Positions 26,673-41,600 of a stretch of DNA of 64,000 nt are shown here, in pieces. The position numbers and the translations under genes were made by a program. The notes under the pieces are model-generated. The model worked only from the letters and a program-made list of their open reading frames with translations, was not told the origin of the DNA and searched no databases. Positions within the stretch are counted from its first letter, which is position 1. Every line of letters starts with the position of its first letter. Where the stretch lies: contig OX393564.1 of NCBI GenBank assembly GCA_947652115.1, positions 14,336,902 to 14,400,901 of the forward strand, in the 5' to 3' direction. The DNA is from Blastomussa wellsi. Taxonomy: Eukaryota > Cnidaria > Anthozoa > Scleractinia > Plerogyridae.

Positions 26673-29600
26673 AACTCCGGTTATTTATATTCTCGTAGGA
26701 ATTTTTAAACTGAACACTTGTTCAGTTGCTGGCATTTCAGTTTGACCTAAATGAAGCGATTGTGTGAAAAGGTGGCAAAACCAGCGGTGCATCGCTCATT
26801 CTGTAAGTTGAATGAAGCATGTGAGAAAAAGCAAGCGAGGCTAGTGAAAATCTTCGTAAATGTTTTTGGATCAATCACTGCTAAAGTTTTCCCTATCGTG
26901 GAAAATCACGGCAAACGATGTTGGTCAACGGGAAGATCCTGTGCATTGTATTTCTTGTACAAGTCAAAACGGACGTAAATTTGACTGGCCTGTCTTGCCG
27001 AATCGATTTTGCGGACTGATCATCTGACTGAAAATTTATAACTCAGAATAACTGCGTTGAAACGAAGGTGAGAATCCCTCTGAGGTAAAGGACAAAATAA
27101 TCTGTCAATTGCTGCACGGATTACAACTGATTGAGAATGAGAGGGACATTGATCTTCGAAGATAAGACAATCGGCCGTCACAAGAATTTGTCGCTTCATC
27201 TTCAACATGTTATTGTGCTCGTTTGAAAGATTGGTTCTGCTAGACCTAACAAGATTTGCTCAAGCAAAAGGTAACAAACTTAACAGAATTTTAATCTTAA
27301 CTTTGTGATGAAACTCTATTTTCACTTTCTGGGCAATATAGTTTTGGTTTTCGGATCTTCCTGTGAACGCCGTGTTAATGCCGCCTTACTCGATCAGTGT
27401 TGTATGTTTACCAGCATGCTAATACGATTAAATGTTTCGCATCGAACTTTGTGCTTCTCAGTGGAGTTTGTTTATTCTCTTTAACTAAAAAGTGCTTTTT
27501 ATATTTAATTACTCTGAGTTGCTTTTGTAGTATTTCTTCTCGCGGCGAGCAAAATTGTAAACACAATCCGTCTTGTTTTCATCGTTTTACCATATTTGGT
27601 CAAGTTAAGGATATTGCCTCAGATCTGTAACACAGGACACCAATCAGAAAGCTTGTAAATCAATATCCCGAGGTTGAAAATTTACTAATCAGTGATAGTC
27701 AGTGTGTTAGAGTTTTCCTTTTCTCATTACAAGAGACACAATCCATAGGCATACAGGGCGTAATGCAAGGTTTGCAAAGTATTTCAGGGTGATTTCAAAC
27801 TTCCAACTGGAACACTGATTGCCATGGAAACAGTTTTGCCGCTAGACCTATTATAGTTGAGTGACATTTCCAGTTTTTGTCTTAACCAACGATCATCCAC
27901 TATATAGGCACCATGTGTGTTCTGAGCAGAACCCTCTGTCCACTTCAAAGGGTTGCAATGGGGATATTTGTTTTCTGATAGAGAGAAACTGGATCCAAGA
28001 GGGTTGCCATGGCAATAGCACAGCATTAACAGGATTTTATTATTGCAAATTGTTTGACTGCGTGAATTTCTTATAATAAGGTACATTTACATGCATCACA
28101 TTTTGATCTTGAATTTCAGATTTGTCCAAAGAAATAAATACAATGTCAGAAGAGTATATGGCTAATGTGCGGAGTATGGATGCTGCTAATAGGACATCAC
28201 ACTTAAAGAAGATTGAAAATGCCTTTGTTAAGAGTCGTGAATATGGAGATGATAAAGTTCAGCTTGCCATGCAAACATATGAAATGGTTAGTACCATAGC
28301 TTACAGTAGTAAAGTTTTCAAGATGCAATTCATTTTGATCAGAGACACTTGGCCAAGCCTCGAAATAATTTTCGGATAGTCTCCGGTCACGATGACCGGC
28401 CAAATTCATTTTTGCTCGGTCACGTATCGTTTCTGGCCGGTCAAATGTATATGATGAATTACTCTTTTAGGGGCCCATAACTGTTACGAATTTATTCCCC
28501 AAGACTCGTTGCTAAGAGCTTACAGCACTTTAAAGTGCTTTTAGTTTACAATAAAAGTAGAATTTAACGGCGAAATGGAAATAAGCTAATTAAGCTTATG
28601 TGTATTATCGTTACACGTGCTGTAAGACTTACATGTTAAATATCATCATTCAGTACATTAAATTTGTGTGGGGCGTTCACATGCATGTATAATGCTTTCT
28701 GGTGTGACATCTTGATCCTAAAACTTCGTCAGTTATCCGTATTACTTCCCATACCAAGATAAGAAAAGTTAAATCTCTGACATAGTGGGATCGGCAATCC
28801 TAGCTAGCTTGGTAACCAGGCATTTTCATTTGGGTGTGCCGGAAGTTAGCGTGGAAAATTGTACATCTTATGGTAAAATTAGAAGGGGCTACCAGTTGGG
28901 AAAAATGAACTGGTCCAACAAACCAAACAGGCAATCCAACTAGGTTACGCAAATCATATAATTTATTCCATATCATTATTATTATCCGATCTGAAGAAAA
29001 GAACAAAATACATTTCAGAAACTGAACAGGATCCATAGGTTCATAAACGCACGAGTAAAACTATTACAGCTAGAGTTACATCACTGAGAACTTACTTCTT
29101 TGACGATGTCTAGAAGGATTGTTTCACGGTATACAACAGTGTACAGGTCAGCAACGGATAAAACAGGTCAGGTAATAACAGAAGACGGGTCAGCGAGACA
29201 GGTTAGCAAAACATGCACTTAGCTTCGAATCTAAAATATCTGAACTGCCGAAAAACTGACGTATTCACGTGGCTAAATTGCATAAGTAAGTGTCAATCAA
29301 AATCAATCAGGAAATCAAGTTAATAATTCATTATATTGACGAAACATGAACCATAAAGATAATGACCGGAAGTGGGCAAATCCCGATGTCTGTTTCGATG
29401 CCCGAATTGTAAATAATGGCTCTAGTTGCATGTCACCAGGATTTCATGTCAAAGTTCCGCAATACACAGCGACTCGACAAATAACAACTGAAACAACTGA
29501 ACAGCAGGAAACTTAAATTTATTTCGTTTTCAACACTATTGAATTTTGACCGGTCAACATGACCGGCAAGACGAAAGTTTGACCGGTCAAATCCCCAATC

Positions 29601-32600
29601 AGTCCGGACATTGTCCGTTGACCGGCCGTTATTTCGAGCCCTGCTTGGCAACAACAATTTTAATAATAATACCTTAGTGTGGTAGTTATAGCAAAAGTGG
29701 GCCATTGCTTCCAGGTTGATCCCGTGATTCTACCCTTTAACCCATTGGTGCCTGTACCAGCCAAAACTGGCCATGACAAGCAGGACCCTTTGTTCTACTT
29801 CTGACATCATCATTTTTGACCAAAAAAGGCATAACTTATACTCAATCTCTGCAGGAGGAAAAAGTCTTTCCAACGATACCCAGATCAGAGTGAAAGAGTT
29901 AACTGAGCATGAAATGCACACGGATATGCTTAGAAATTTGATAACGCTGAGGAAAAATTGCCTTGGCTACCCTTGGCTACTCCAAGGCAAGAATTTCCTG
30001 TTTGGATGATGTTTTCTCATGAATTCTTGGACTGAAGGCAAGCCCTGTAGAAGGCCAACAACTGCAGCAAAAAGATAACAAAAGTAGAAAAAGGACAAGC
30101 GAAAAAAAAGTGAAAATAAACAAAAAGCCTAAAGACATAGGCCATGTTTTAACCCAAAAACATCCAAACTTTGCTTTTTGCGTATGCCCATGAGCATCAA
30201 TTAAATCAAACTTGATGCCAGTGGAAAGACAGGCATGCTTTTGTGTTGCAAATCATGTTGATGTTTTGAGTAGCTGGGAGCAGATTTTAGATCACAACTC
30301 ACCATAAAATGGCACAAACATCCAAAAAGTGCTTTTCTCAATAAATACATGTAATATCCATGTATCAGTGGATTAAGTAACTAAGGTTGATTTGCATTTT
30401 GTATCTCATTACTGAACCTTGTGTCTGAAAGAATACTCAGCTGACTAGCATTTGGCAACATAGGATTACGCTTACTCAGGAAACATTGCTACTGTACATG
30501 TAAACCTGAAACTAAGTGAAAAATGATCAGGCTTGATGTCAGTGAACTCATTGTAGAAATTTCAAAGTTTACATTTCCATTTATGAATTTACTTTTACTG
30601 TCAAGGTTGATAAGCACATACGAAAATTGGATGCTGACTTGGCTAGATTTGAATCAGACCTCAAGGAACAGCATGCCAAAGAAGCTGGTTACTCAGACTT
30701 TGAAAGTAAGATTTTTAATTAATTTTGTTTCACAATCAGTCAACTGAGGTTACTTTGATCTCTTACTATACACAGTTTTCCTTGTTGTCTGAAGGCATGG
30801 CTACTTTCAGTTAAATACCGGTATGTGTTGATGATAATGTATAGAAAAGGATTTTCTGTTTGTTGATAGTTTAAATGCGTTGGTGGTTTTATGGATAAAT
30901 TAGACAATAGCTAGGCCAGACGCGTATATTGGAAGTTTCAATTGAGATGGACATACAGTAGTTGTGACAATTTTGTTGCGAACTAATTACATCTATGCAT
31001 GTGTACACATGTACATCTAAGATTGTTGCAATGCCATAATAATTTTGCTAATATTATCTGTGGGGACGTGAACACAAATTATTCATTTCTTGTAGGTGAA
31101 TCTCCAACACCAAAGCGCAAGAGCAAGTCAAGTATAGTCTTGTTTTATTCTTTTGTTCATAATATTTAGGTGCAAACGGCAGGGCTGAAAACAACTGCCG
31201 GACATCGGAAAATGGCCCACCAAAATTTGCCAATGTCTGATTAAAGTGGCCATACGGCCAACAGGGTTTTTACAGTTTTGGTATCTCTATTACATCTAAA
31301 AGTGTATTCAAACCAAAAAAAAATGAATTCCGATGCTTGTTGCCAAGCTTTAAATTTCCCGCTTCGGCCATGCCCAATGAGATTGACAGCGTAACGGAAG
31401 ATTGGTGATGAATGGCATCACTTCAGGAACATCTCAAAGCTTCATGTTTTTATTTTGCTTTCTCGTCGACCGCATCGTTTCACCAACCTCAGTTTGTTTG
31501 TTTTTTGTCAACGAAAACTCCTAACCATTACTGAAACGGCAGTGAACTAAACTAGCAGTATTTGGCAATTTGTGACTTGACGTCACAAGCCATTCACAGA
31601 CCCAGACTCTTTTTTGCACTGACGCACGGTCAACTTCATTGGGCATGGCTGAAGCTGGAACTTTAAAGCTAGATTTTAGGGCGTTAAAATGTCGGAATCC
31701 AATTTTTTTCTCAATACATTTTTACACATTACAGAAATACCAAAGCAGCAAACACCCTGTTGGCCGTATAGACACTTTAAATCCCAATAGTCCATTTTAC
31801 AGTTCTGTGAAATGTAACCAGGCCTCTGTATGAAAGCAAGGCTCAGGGTGACCTTGTCATGATAGAGGCCAGAAACTATTTAGCGTAACTACAAAACAAT
31901 TTACATATCAAAAGCAAGAGGCTTTGTATCTATGCAAGGTCACCTTGAGCCTCAATTCCTCTCAAAGGCTTGGTAACTAAGCACAGAACTGTAAAATGGC
32001 CTATTATGGTGGTTGGACAGAATGTCCCAACAATTTTTTTATGCCTTGCAATGCAAACACCGATGCTTTGCCTTGACAATGCATTATCACACAGTACTGT
32101 AATATGACAACTGACCTCACTGTAGTTTTGTCTGATCAACATGGCGCATTAGGTGGACACATGATATTTCACTGGAGAGAAATTATATGCAGCCCTGAAC
32201 AGGGAGTGTCCCACTGGTTAGTGGGTTGAACTCTTGAAAAGTGGTCAGGGTTTGAGAGCTGGTTTGGTCAGTTTGTTGTGCAAGATGCTTAACTCTTAGT
32301 GTCTCGTTCTCACACCCCACCCAGGAATATAGAGCGTTTTCATGTGACGTCATAAAATTCTAAAATCCAAAACCAAAGAGCCACCAGACTTTATACTCAT
32401 CAGGCATAAGAGGTGCTAAATTTATATCTGTGTACAACTTTTCAGCTCAACAGCATCCTTCGGTTGGAAACTAGCACAATTTGAATTTCAGTGTTATGGC
32501 GGTGTGTTATGGCGAGATTTAGCCATTTTAGAAGTTTAAGTATTACGAAAAGTGTTTATATTAACATTTGTTTGTTCAAAACAGCTACCCAGTCGCCTAG

Positions 32601-35600
32601 ATAACCAAAGTAAACTCCAGATGTTTACACTATTTCCGGCCACCATGTTGGTGTTCCACAATTTGTGCGAGGCATTTCGACCAATATCTGAAGTTTGGAA
32701 CAACGCACACGCCTGAAACTTGGAGAAGTGCTTCTTTTATTTATATTCTATAATGTCGTAGTTTCTTGACTCTGTCCACTAAATGGTTTTTGGTTTATTT
32801 TTTTTTTGGTCACGCGAGTGAAAACGCTCTATAAATGATAATTCAGTTAGATGCCAGGGATACCCTAGAGGGAAAAGCAATACTCCTTCATGTACGCCTA
32901 AATGCAGACTGTCTTGGCTAATATTACTAAAACTAAATTTTCCATGTTGTAAAATTTGTTCGTATAAAATACTATATAAATGGCTCAAATCAAGAGGTAA
33001 ATATTATTTGTGAAATTGCTGTAATATTGTAATGGAACATTTTGAGAGTCCTTAGTGACAAATCATTCTTGAAATTGTGTTTTAGGTGGAAGAAGTAGAG
33101 GAGGGGGAAGGAAAAAACAAAAAGATGCCGACGAGTCAGCAAGAAAAAAGAAAAAGTAAGACAACTATCGCACATAAACAAAAGATAAGAAAATTTTGCT
33201 ACAATCAGTGGCAGTCATAATAAAACGCCAGTCTTTAGGAAACAATTAAATTTCATTGATCAGATGAGAATTTAAATGCTACAAAATTTACACGATTTAC
33301 ATTCTAGAAAGTAGTTTGTTAATAATGCAAAATTATATTCCTTAGAACTATCAAATAAGGCTTGTTTATTACATGTTAATTTTTATGTTTGCTATCAATA
33401 GGCAGGGTTCATGATATGGGTAGTGGAAAACCTGGAAATAGAATGTCATTAAGTCATGGAATTTAAGTGTGGTTCATGGAAAGTCGTGAAAAATTATGTC
33501 AATTAAATAAGTACAAAATAAAATGTTTTATCCTGAAGAAAATGGTAAAGACGTACCCAAAATGAAAGATGATTTCTAAGAAAATGGTCAAATTTAGGTC
33601 ATGGAAAACTTGGAGAAGTCATGCAAAAGGTCCTAGAAAGTCATCAAATTTCAAAAGCTCAAAGTAGTACGAACACTGAATGGGTTACACTCAAGTTGTT
33701 TAGCCTTTCCCATTAGTCGGTGTTGTAAGTTACAATACCACCTCTTTGGAAAAATAATTAATGTTTGGTACAATGTAATGTAAAAATGCAATCTTTCTAA
33801 TAAATTGTTTGCAACTTTTGTTGTAGAGCTGAGTCTGAAGGCCCCAAGTCACTAGCCATTGCTGTTTCTCTGCTGGCGCCTGAGGTTCAGGTGCTCGACA
33901 TGCCAGTTGATCCCAATGAACCAACATACTGCTTGTGTCATCAGGTAAGTGATGACAATTAATTTGAATTGTAAATTTTTAAATGAGACATTCATTATCA
34001 TAGAATTATGTTAATTCATGACACATGAAGCCAGGAATCTTGTTGTTTGAGCAGCTGAAGAGCTGACAACACTGCCTGACGAAGATGGCTGGTCAACCGC
34101 CGAGTTGACCGGGATGACTTGAGAAATGGTGGATTGAACAACATTTGTGTCGCTTGTCGCAGCCTGGGAAGACAGGAATGGTAAAAGAGCCACTTCTGAG
34201 CTGGTGTTCGACTGACAAGATACCATCACAAACGAAAAGGAAAAAACTCAACAACAACAAGCACCAAAAAAACAATCAAGTAGCGAAGCACGTTATAAGC
34301 AGATTCAGCACTTGGAGAAAACTGTATAAGCCCTGCAAAGCCCTGAATGAAAACCCCACTGCGCATGTCCACCCAAACAGGCCACTGGCCAGCATCGGCT
34401 TGAGTCTAACTTGGCCGTAATTGCATTTAGCTACATAAAGTTAATACAGAGCTCCTGTTTTTTGTACTGCTCCTCATCTAACCTAGCACCTATAACAGGC
34501 TAGTCAGATTGGAAGTGTGTGTACTCCTTGTAGGAGATGCATCACAAATCAATATTCTTTTGATTTTCTTCCAGGTCTCATATGGTGAAATGATTGGCTG
34601 TGACAACACAGAGGTATGCATACTATGCAGTCAGTGTACTTTGCAGTGCCTGTCCTGTGTGTGTTACAGTTAGTAAATGTTTGAAGTGTCTAGCTTTCCT
34701 GATCCTGTTAGATAGTTCGCATGAAACACCTGTATAGCTTCCCATCCCTGTAGAGTAGCTTTAATCTTAGTCCAATGTGACAGTTTAATGGCTTCAGACA
34801 GACTAAATTAAGCCACATTACATGAAAGCTGACTTTTTTTATTTATTGGCACCGTAAATTTTCTATAGTTTTAGGAACATTTCAGCGTGCAAGTATTAAA
34901 CAAATAGATTCTATGTTGTCTTGGGTCTGTTCAGTAATAGATCACTGGTAATGTCATAATGTGGTAAGAACAAAAAAGTGGCACACAAGGTGATAGGCAT
35001 ATTTCTACATCTTCTGTGATCTATTACTGAACAGACGCACAGCAACATGGAATCTATCTGTTTTTTTATAATGAAGAAACAAAATATAAACATCATCAGT
35101 GCGTGTGTGCTTTGATAGATCATAGGTATGAACCGATCAAAATGTGTCCATAATTGCGCTTATTATATAACTTCCGATAGACATTTAATGAGCTTAACTT
35201 GCTGTTTCCCTTCTAGTGCCCAATTGAATGGTTTCACTTCCCATGTGTTGGGCTATCGTCAAAGCCCAAAGGCAAATGGTTAGTTCAGAGTTTCTCTTGT
35301 TACTCAGCTTCAGGCAATTTCTGTACTGGTCAGTGAATTTACTCAAACATCACAAAATGGGCTTTAAGGGGAAGTATTACATGATTTGGGGTAGTTAAAA
35401 AAACCAAAACCACTTTTGTATTTACAGGAACCTAATTTTAATGGATGACTTAAGTTACAATTGCCATGCTAGAGAATAAAGTAAATTGCAGCTGAGTGTC
35501 TCCAATCAGTAAATAAAGTGAGTCAGAATGAATCACAAGTTGAAAGTTCTTTCGCTTTGGCTAATGTTTTTCAAGTATTTTCGTTTTTTTTTCCAAACTT

Positions 35601-38600
35601 TTCTAGAGCAAATCATCAAGTCTTCCCCTTACAAATATTTGCTTTCTTTTCTCACACATTATTCCAAAAATTAATGGCCGCTGATTTATGCACAGACAAA
35701 TTGGCCCTTGTGGCCTTGTTCAAGATAAGATATTCTTTTGATTTTTGAGCTTAAAAACGAGGCAAGAAGGGCTAATTTGAATACCAATAAAAGAATATTA
35801 AGATGGTAGCCATTTTGGGTGTATGGTATATTATGGTATATCATATTAAGGTGTATGGTTTTCTAATATAATTTTGTAGCTTAGACATTTAAGGTATTGT
35901 AGGACAAGGTATTATAGGTAGGTATAGGTATATTTATACTTTTTAGGTTAAAATTCCCTTCAAAGCTGTAGAAGAACTCATGAAACACGGAAGAGCCAAA
36001 AAGGCATTGGAGGACAAAATTAGCTACATGTATGATTAAAACCATGTTTATGTTGGTTTGTATGAAAATCTCATCCGTAATTCCTGGGAGTCGGTCAGTA
36101 TCTTGTCATACGAATCCTGTGAATTGACCTGTTAGTTTTCAGAAAGGACTGTTAGAACACACACTTGTTATTCTTGTGTGAAGGTGTCATTCCTGGATGA
36201 TAGTGTAAGAGGAATGTTTACGTGAAAGTATACATGTACATTATGTTTGGGATCACTGATGTAGTACACCACATGACACATGGTAAAGGTTAAGTCTGCA
36301 TATGAGCCTAGTGGCCCATCAGGCCAATGCTTATCTGGTTTCCTTAGCATGAAGCGACTAGGAATATTTCTATTCCTCCCTGGATGGGTTACTACCAAAT
36401 TCGGTGAAGAGAGGCACTGTGAGAGTAAAGTGTTTTGCCCAAAAACACAAGGCAGTGCCCCGGCCAGGGCTCGAGCCTGGACCGTCCAATAGGGAGTCCA
36501 GCGGACTAACCATAGACCCTTTTCATAAATGGCTGCCAATTATAAATTCTTTTGTAAATATTAAAATTAGCCTGACTAACCTCGTTTTTGAGTTGATAAT
36601 TCAAAAGAATTTTACTCCCAAACGAGTTTAGTGAGGCTAATTTGAATGCATACAAAAGAATTTTAAATTGGCAGCCATTTATGAAAAGGGTCTATTAGGC
36701 CACTGTGCCTCAGCCTCCCACATACATGACGCATAGTGAAGCTTTTTATTGCAACACAAACACTACTTACAAAACGATAGACCCTCTACTTACAGTATGA
36801 CAGTCACACTTTTTCTACTTAAAATCCAATACTTCTAGTACTTACAACACAATCTTACACTACTTACAATTCAATTCTTATACTACTCACACTTGTACTA
36901 CTTACAAAAACACTATTTTGTACTGAATTTGCATGAATAATTTTTTCACACCTCTGTTCCACTAATCTCGTACCTAGTCTCCTACGCAGCCGTTATTAGG
37001 GGATTGTGTTACACTCGTCCCCACTAACGTCTGCTTAACCGAGCTCAACATTCCTTTCCGTCGCTTCGCCAATCAGATTTTACCTACTAAAATCCGGAAA
37101 GCCGACCTTCACCTTGACCGCCGCTTAGCCAATCAGATTTTACCAACTAAAATCCCCACGACGCTTCTCCCGCCGCGATGCCAGGGACGATTGATTTTGC
37201 TCCAAGTCAGAGATTTCTCCGGTAAATTCATTTTAGATGAAAGCAAGTTCTGAATTTGCGAAGGGAAACTTATTTACTGAAGGGAAGTTTCAGTGTCTTC
37301 AGTGTGTTCGACAGTCTCATTGATTTTCAGTTTTCATATTTTTCCTCACAGCTCAGCAAAAAGACGTACAATCCAGCAACGAATTACTGAAGTTCAGCCA
37401 AATGAAAAGCTAGCCTATGGGTCAAAGCTTCCATGTTTCAGACTCTAAACGACTGCGTAGCGATTTTGGTGTTCGGAAAGATATTATTTGAAGTGTGTGC
37501 GCCGTTCATAATCGTCGGTTGTTCAAACCCAATTTTAAGCAAATTGAGGCCTCAAATCAAAGGGCCAATGAACTATCGAAAGGAGAAGTTGAACATATTT
37601 TCAAGCCAGCCTTTTAACCCAGCAGCGCTGGACGTTTTAAATCGTTCTGTGGCAAGTTTGTCGAATGAATGATTCAGCGCGGTGAATCCCTTCGATTTGT
37701 TCGCTCGTAAATACCACGGATGTGGACCTCTTTGATGATTTCTAAATTAATTCCGCTTTGCGTTTTCGAGTTAGCGAAGTCTGTTGTAGCATTTTATAGC
37801 GTTGAAATAAATATTTCTGATCCATTGTTGTGTTCACGGGAGAGAGATCATCTTTCCCAAAATATTAACCCTTCCAACTTATGACAGAATCAGACTCGCA
37901 CGCTTACCTCTTGTATTCACAATAAATAATATTTTGGTGTTTCAACCATCGAAATACACCAGAGTATTGTCTCCAACAGCGCCGGCGACGAACGGATTCG
38001 CGGGAAATTTTATAACGATGGTTTTGAATGCCTACAGACAATGCTGATTGGTTAGTTTGTCTGGCGAGAGACAATGGGAAAGGAATGTTGGTCGCGGTTA
38101 AGCAGGCGTTAGTGGGGACGAGTGGTAACGCAATCCCCCAATAACGCCTGCGTAGGAGGCTATCTCGTACCCAGATCTTCTCAACCCTCGGGAGAGCATC
38201 TGGTAAAAGCCGATTTTGCTCGCGTCAAATGTGTCAGAAATCTGAAACATGATGCCACTACGCATGCTTGGCAATTTAAGTGGATGGAAAGCTCACTTAC
38301 TCGTTGCACCTAAGACATCAACTACTTTCCCATACAGGGAAACTCCAGTACCATGGTATTGAGATGGAGTTTTTTGAAGAAAAGAAGTCGACACTCATGC
38401 TTTGGTAATAAATTCAAGTCGTCAATGCAGCTGTTAAATGAAAAAGAGCGCGCGCTGTGTTTGACGCGTATAAGCTCGCCGTACGCGCCAGCTTTGCGAA
38501 GTTTTCTAGACCTTTCTACGCATCTTCTCTTTCAAATACATATTTATTGACAAACTTTGGTACTTACAAGCCTGATAGTCAAACTAATTCTATAGCTAAT

Positions 38601-41600
38601 TAATTCACTTTAGAAACGTTTAAAAGAAGGAAGTGTTTTAATAGAATTCGTAGCTTTAAAAGCCGCTGTATATTCTTACAAGCTCACGTATGTGAGCGCG
38701 TGCAAGACAAAGTTCACTGACCAATCAGAATGGCGAACCGAGGGGACTTGGCCAGATGTTTCCTACAAAGTGAGTTAACATCTGGTTACGAGATTAATGT
38801 TCGACTGTACTTTTTAGTCGTAGTTTGGGGAAGTTTCCACTTAGGCTCAAAAATGTAAGTTATTACATTTTTCCGCAATGTGACCTTCTGAGTTATATTT
38901 TAAGCAGTTTTTTATAAGAAGGAAAAATAGAAGACTATTATTTCTACAACAGTTCCATATAATATGTAGAGTAATGAAATAACTATGGAATTCTGCAAAT
39001 TGCACTTCTCAATGACATATTACTGTTTCAGTATATACCAGACCTATGGATAACAAGTCCAAACAGATAATAATTAGCCATTTTTTTTCTTTGAAGATTG
39101 AAAAGCCAATCAGTCTGAGAAACACTACCCACTTGTATGGTAGATGCCAACATAAAATACACATAAATAACAACAATAGTGGTCAGGTGGTCATGTTGCT
39201 GATTCCTTCTCGTCTGACACTAATGGCGGCAGAAAGTTAGTTAACATTGCACAAACAAAGAAAATTTGATCTATAATGCCAGATGAGCACAATGTGATTG
39301 GAACATAGTCCAAGATGTGATAATTCTTTATTCGCTCAATGGCTCGCTCAACATGAATTCGAAACTTGGCAATGCGCCGAGTTTCAACAAGCTCTTCTTC
39401 TTCAAATTGACCTTTCCCTTTTAAGAAAGGTGGGATGTTCAACTTCACACCCATAGGTGCAAGGTCATCTTGTATTTCAAACCCACGATCTGCCATTAGC
39501 ACATCACCCTTAGCCCAGTCCTTGCCAAGTATGCCAGATTTCACTGTCAGATCCCTGTCTGAAATTGACCCACCTTCTAAAGTAGAGACAAAGTTTATGG
39601 CACCATCACCACTGATTCCAATTAGGGACTTCAGGGTGTTGTGATTCTTGTACGTTGAGAATGTAAGCTGCTGAGCCTCAGGATTTTTGGGCTGTTCAAT
39701 ATAAATTTCGGTAGCGTCAATGATGCACCTTAATGTTGGACAAAACTCCCTCACCTTTTCAGGTAAGTTTGCCAATGACTGCTCACGCATTGGCCAGATT
39801 TCTACTTCTTTAAAGCGGTGAAACATGGCATTAACCCAGGTGGTGATAATTCTGGACACGTGCGATTGAGAGAGCTCAAAACGAACAGCTAAATCTTGTT
39901 CAAGCATTCCAACACGCAGCCTGGTCAACACCAGAAGTAGCTCATCTTCAGCGGTCAGTTTCCTTGACGGCCCAGGTTTAGAACCTCCTAAATCTTCATT
40001 GTTGGAATTGGAAGCACTTGATGATCCCCAGTAGGTCAGATTGTCCATTCCATCGCCCAAGAATTCCAAAAGGCAACAAAACTGTTCTTCAGTAAAACCG
40101 GTATAAAATTTAAAAACCTTTGGATCTTGTCGCAAATTCTTCACGGAGAATATCTTGGTTTCTAAGGCAGCTTCGGCTGTTTTCCTTCGGGCAGTTTCTC
40201 TCTCCAGGGATAGTTCCAATTCCTCGATTCTCCTTCTCAACCGTTCTTCTTCAGACTCCTCGATCTCGAGCTCCATGTTGTCATTTTCATATTCTGCAAT
40301 ATCATCTGACGGGTTGTTTACGTTTGAAAGTGGCTGCTTTCTTTCGACCGATTTTCGCTCTGCTGGAAGTTTCCTCGGTGTTTTTTCTTGCACGAAGCAA
40401 AACTTTGTGGGAATAGACCCTGGTTTTAAGTTGACACGAGAGGAACCCGGGATTTTTTTAAAGCAATCGGTCTCAAAGTGGTCGCCACATAGCCTCGAGT
40501 GCTCATTAACTGGCGTGTTCGTTCGTCGAATTTTCGCGAGCCATTTGGAAAGAAGTTCTTTGTTCTCCAGCGGTAATCGATGCCAGGACTTTTTGATTTT
40601 CATGTCTGAAGAGTTAGTACAGCCGTAGGCAATGCACCATTGAGGCATTTGGAATAAAAAGTGAAACCACGGACAAGAGCAACTGAGTATTCTCCCTACA
40701 CGTCAACAAACCATGCGAAGCGATCACCACCAAGCCTCGGTTTGATGTTACAAGAAATTTTTGTGACGTCATCGCGGATAAGTGCTATTATTAAACAAGA
40801 CATTATTTTTTATTATCTGTGAGACCGATTCATAGTGAAGTTTCTTTCATGTGCAGTGTAGTCTGTGACAGTCGTGTGATCATTGCAAATAATCTTGAGT
40901 GTTGCAGTCCACTGAAAAGGGTGCGACATTCCTACCCCTTCTATTCACCCTAAAATAAAAGAAATAAAACTAATTCAAATTGTTATGTCATTTCATTGGC
41001 CTTTTCAATAACATGCGAACTTTGAAAATCAGCGGTTTACGTTTTCACTGCCATCAATCATCTCATTTCTAAGCGTACTGTACAGCCCCCGAAATGATCC
41101 CCGAATCAGCCCCAAACTAAAAGTGATCCCTGAAATTATCCCCAAGTAATTTTTGGAATGGATTGACATGGGACTGTGGATTGTGCAATATTAAAGCCCG
41201 AAATAAATCCAATAAAGCCAAAATAAATTAATCGGGGCCCTGACTTTTTTTCAGGCTTCTTTATTCAGCTTGGAAATTCACTGCAATGATCATTTCTCAC
41301 TTTCATCTGCATCTGTAGTACGACTTTAGCAACAACATACAGGCCAGTTTGATAGAGTTATTTTAACATAAATGCCTGTGTAGTGTAAACATTATATTTT
41401 TTTAAGAATCTCTAGTCTTATCTTTTATTATCAAGCCTCAAATTTCCTCTATAGTTCTACGTGTAGTTTATTTCTTTTTTTGTTGTTCATCTTTTCGGCT
41501 TTTTAAAGCAACATTAAATTATTACGCAATCCATAGTTCCAAGTCTAAACGCCAATCCAATGCAAAAATTACTTGGGGATCATTTTGGGGTTGAGGAGAG

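Noticed and set aside
33410..33660. Repeated GTCATGGAAA words
   Set aside because: Suggestive of an old hAT remnant, but I could not find ends or a consistent unit.
34011..34229. Ser/Val-rich minus-strand frame in ING intron 7
   Set aside because: Could be a scrap of a transposon protein, but there is no domain or flanking end to support it.
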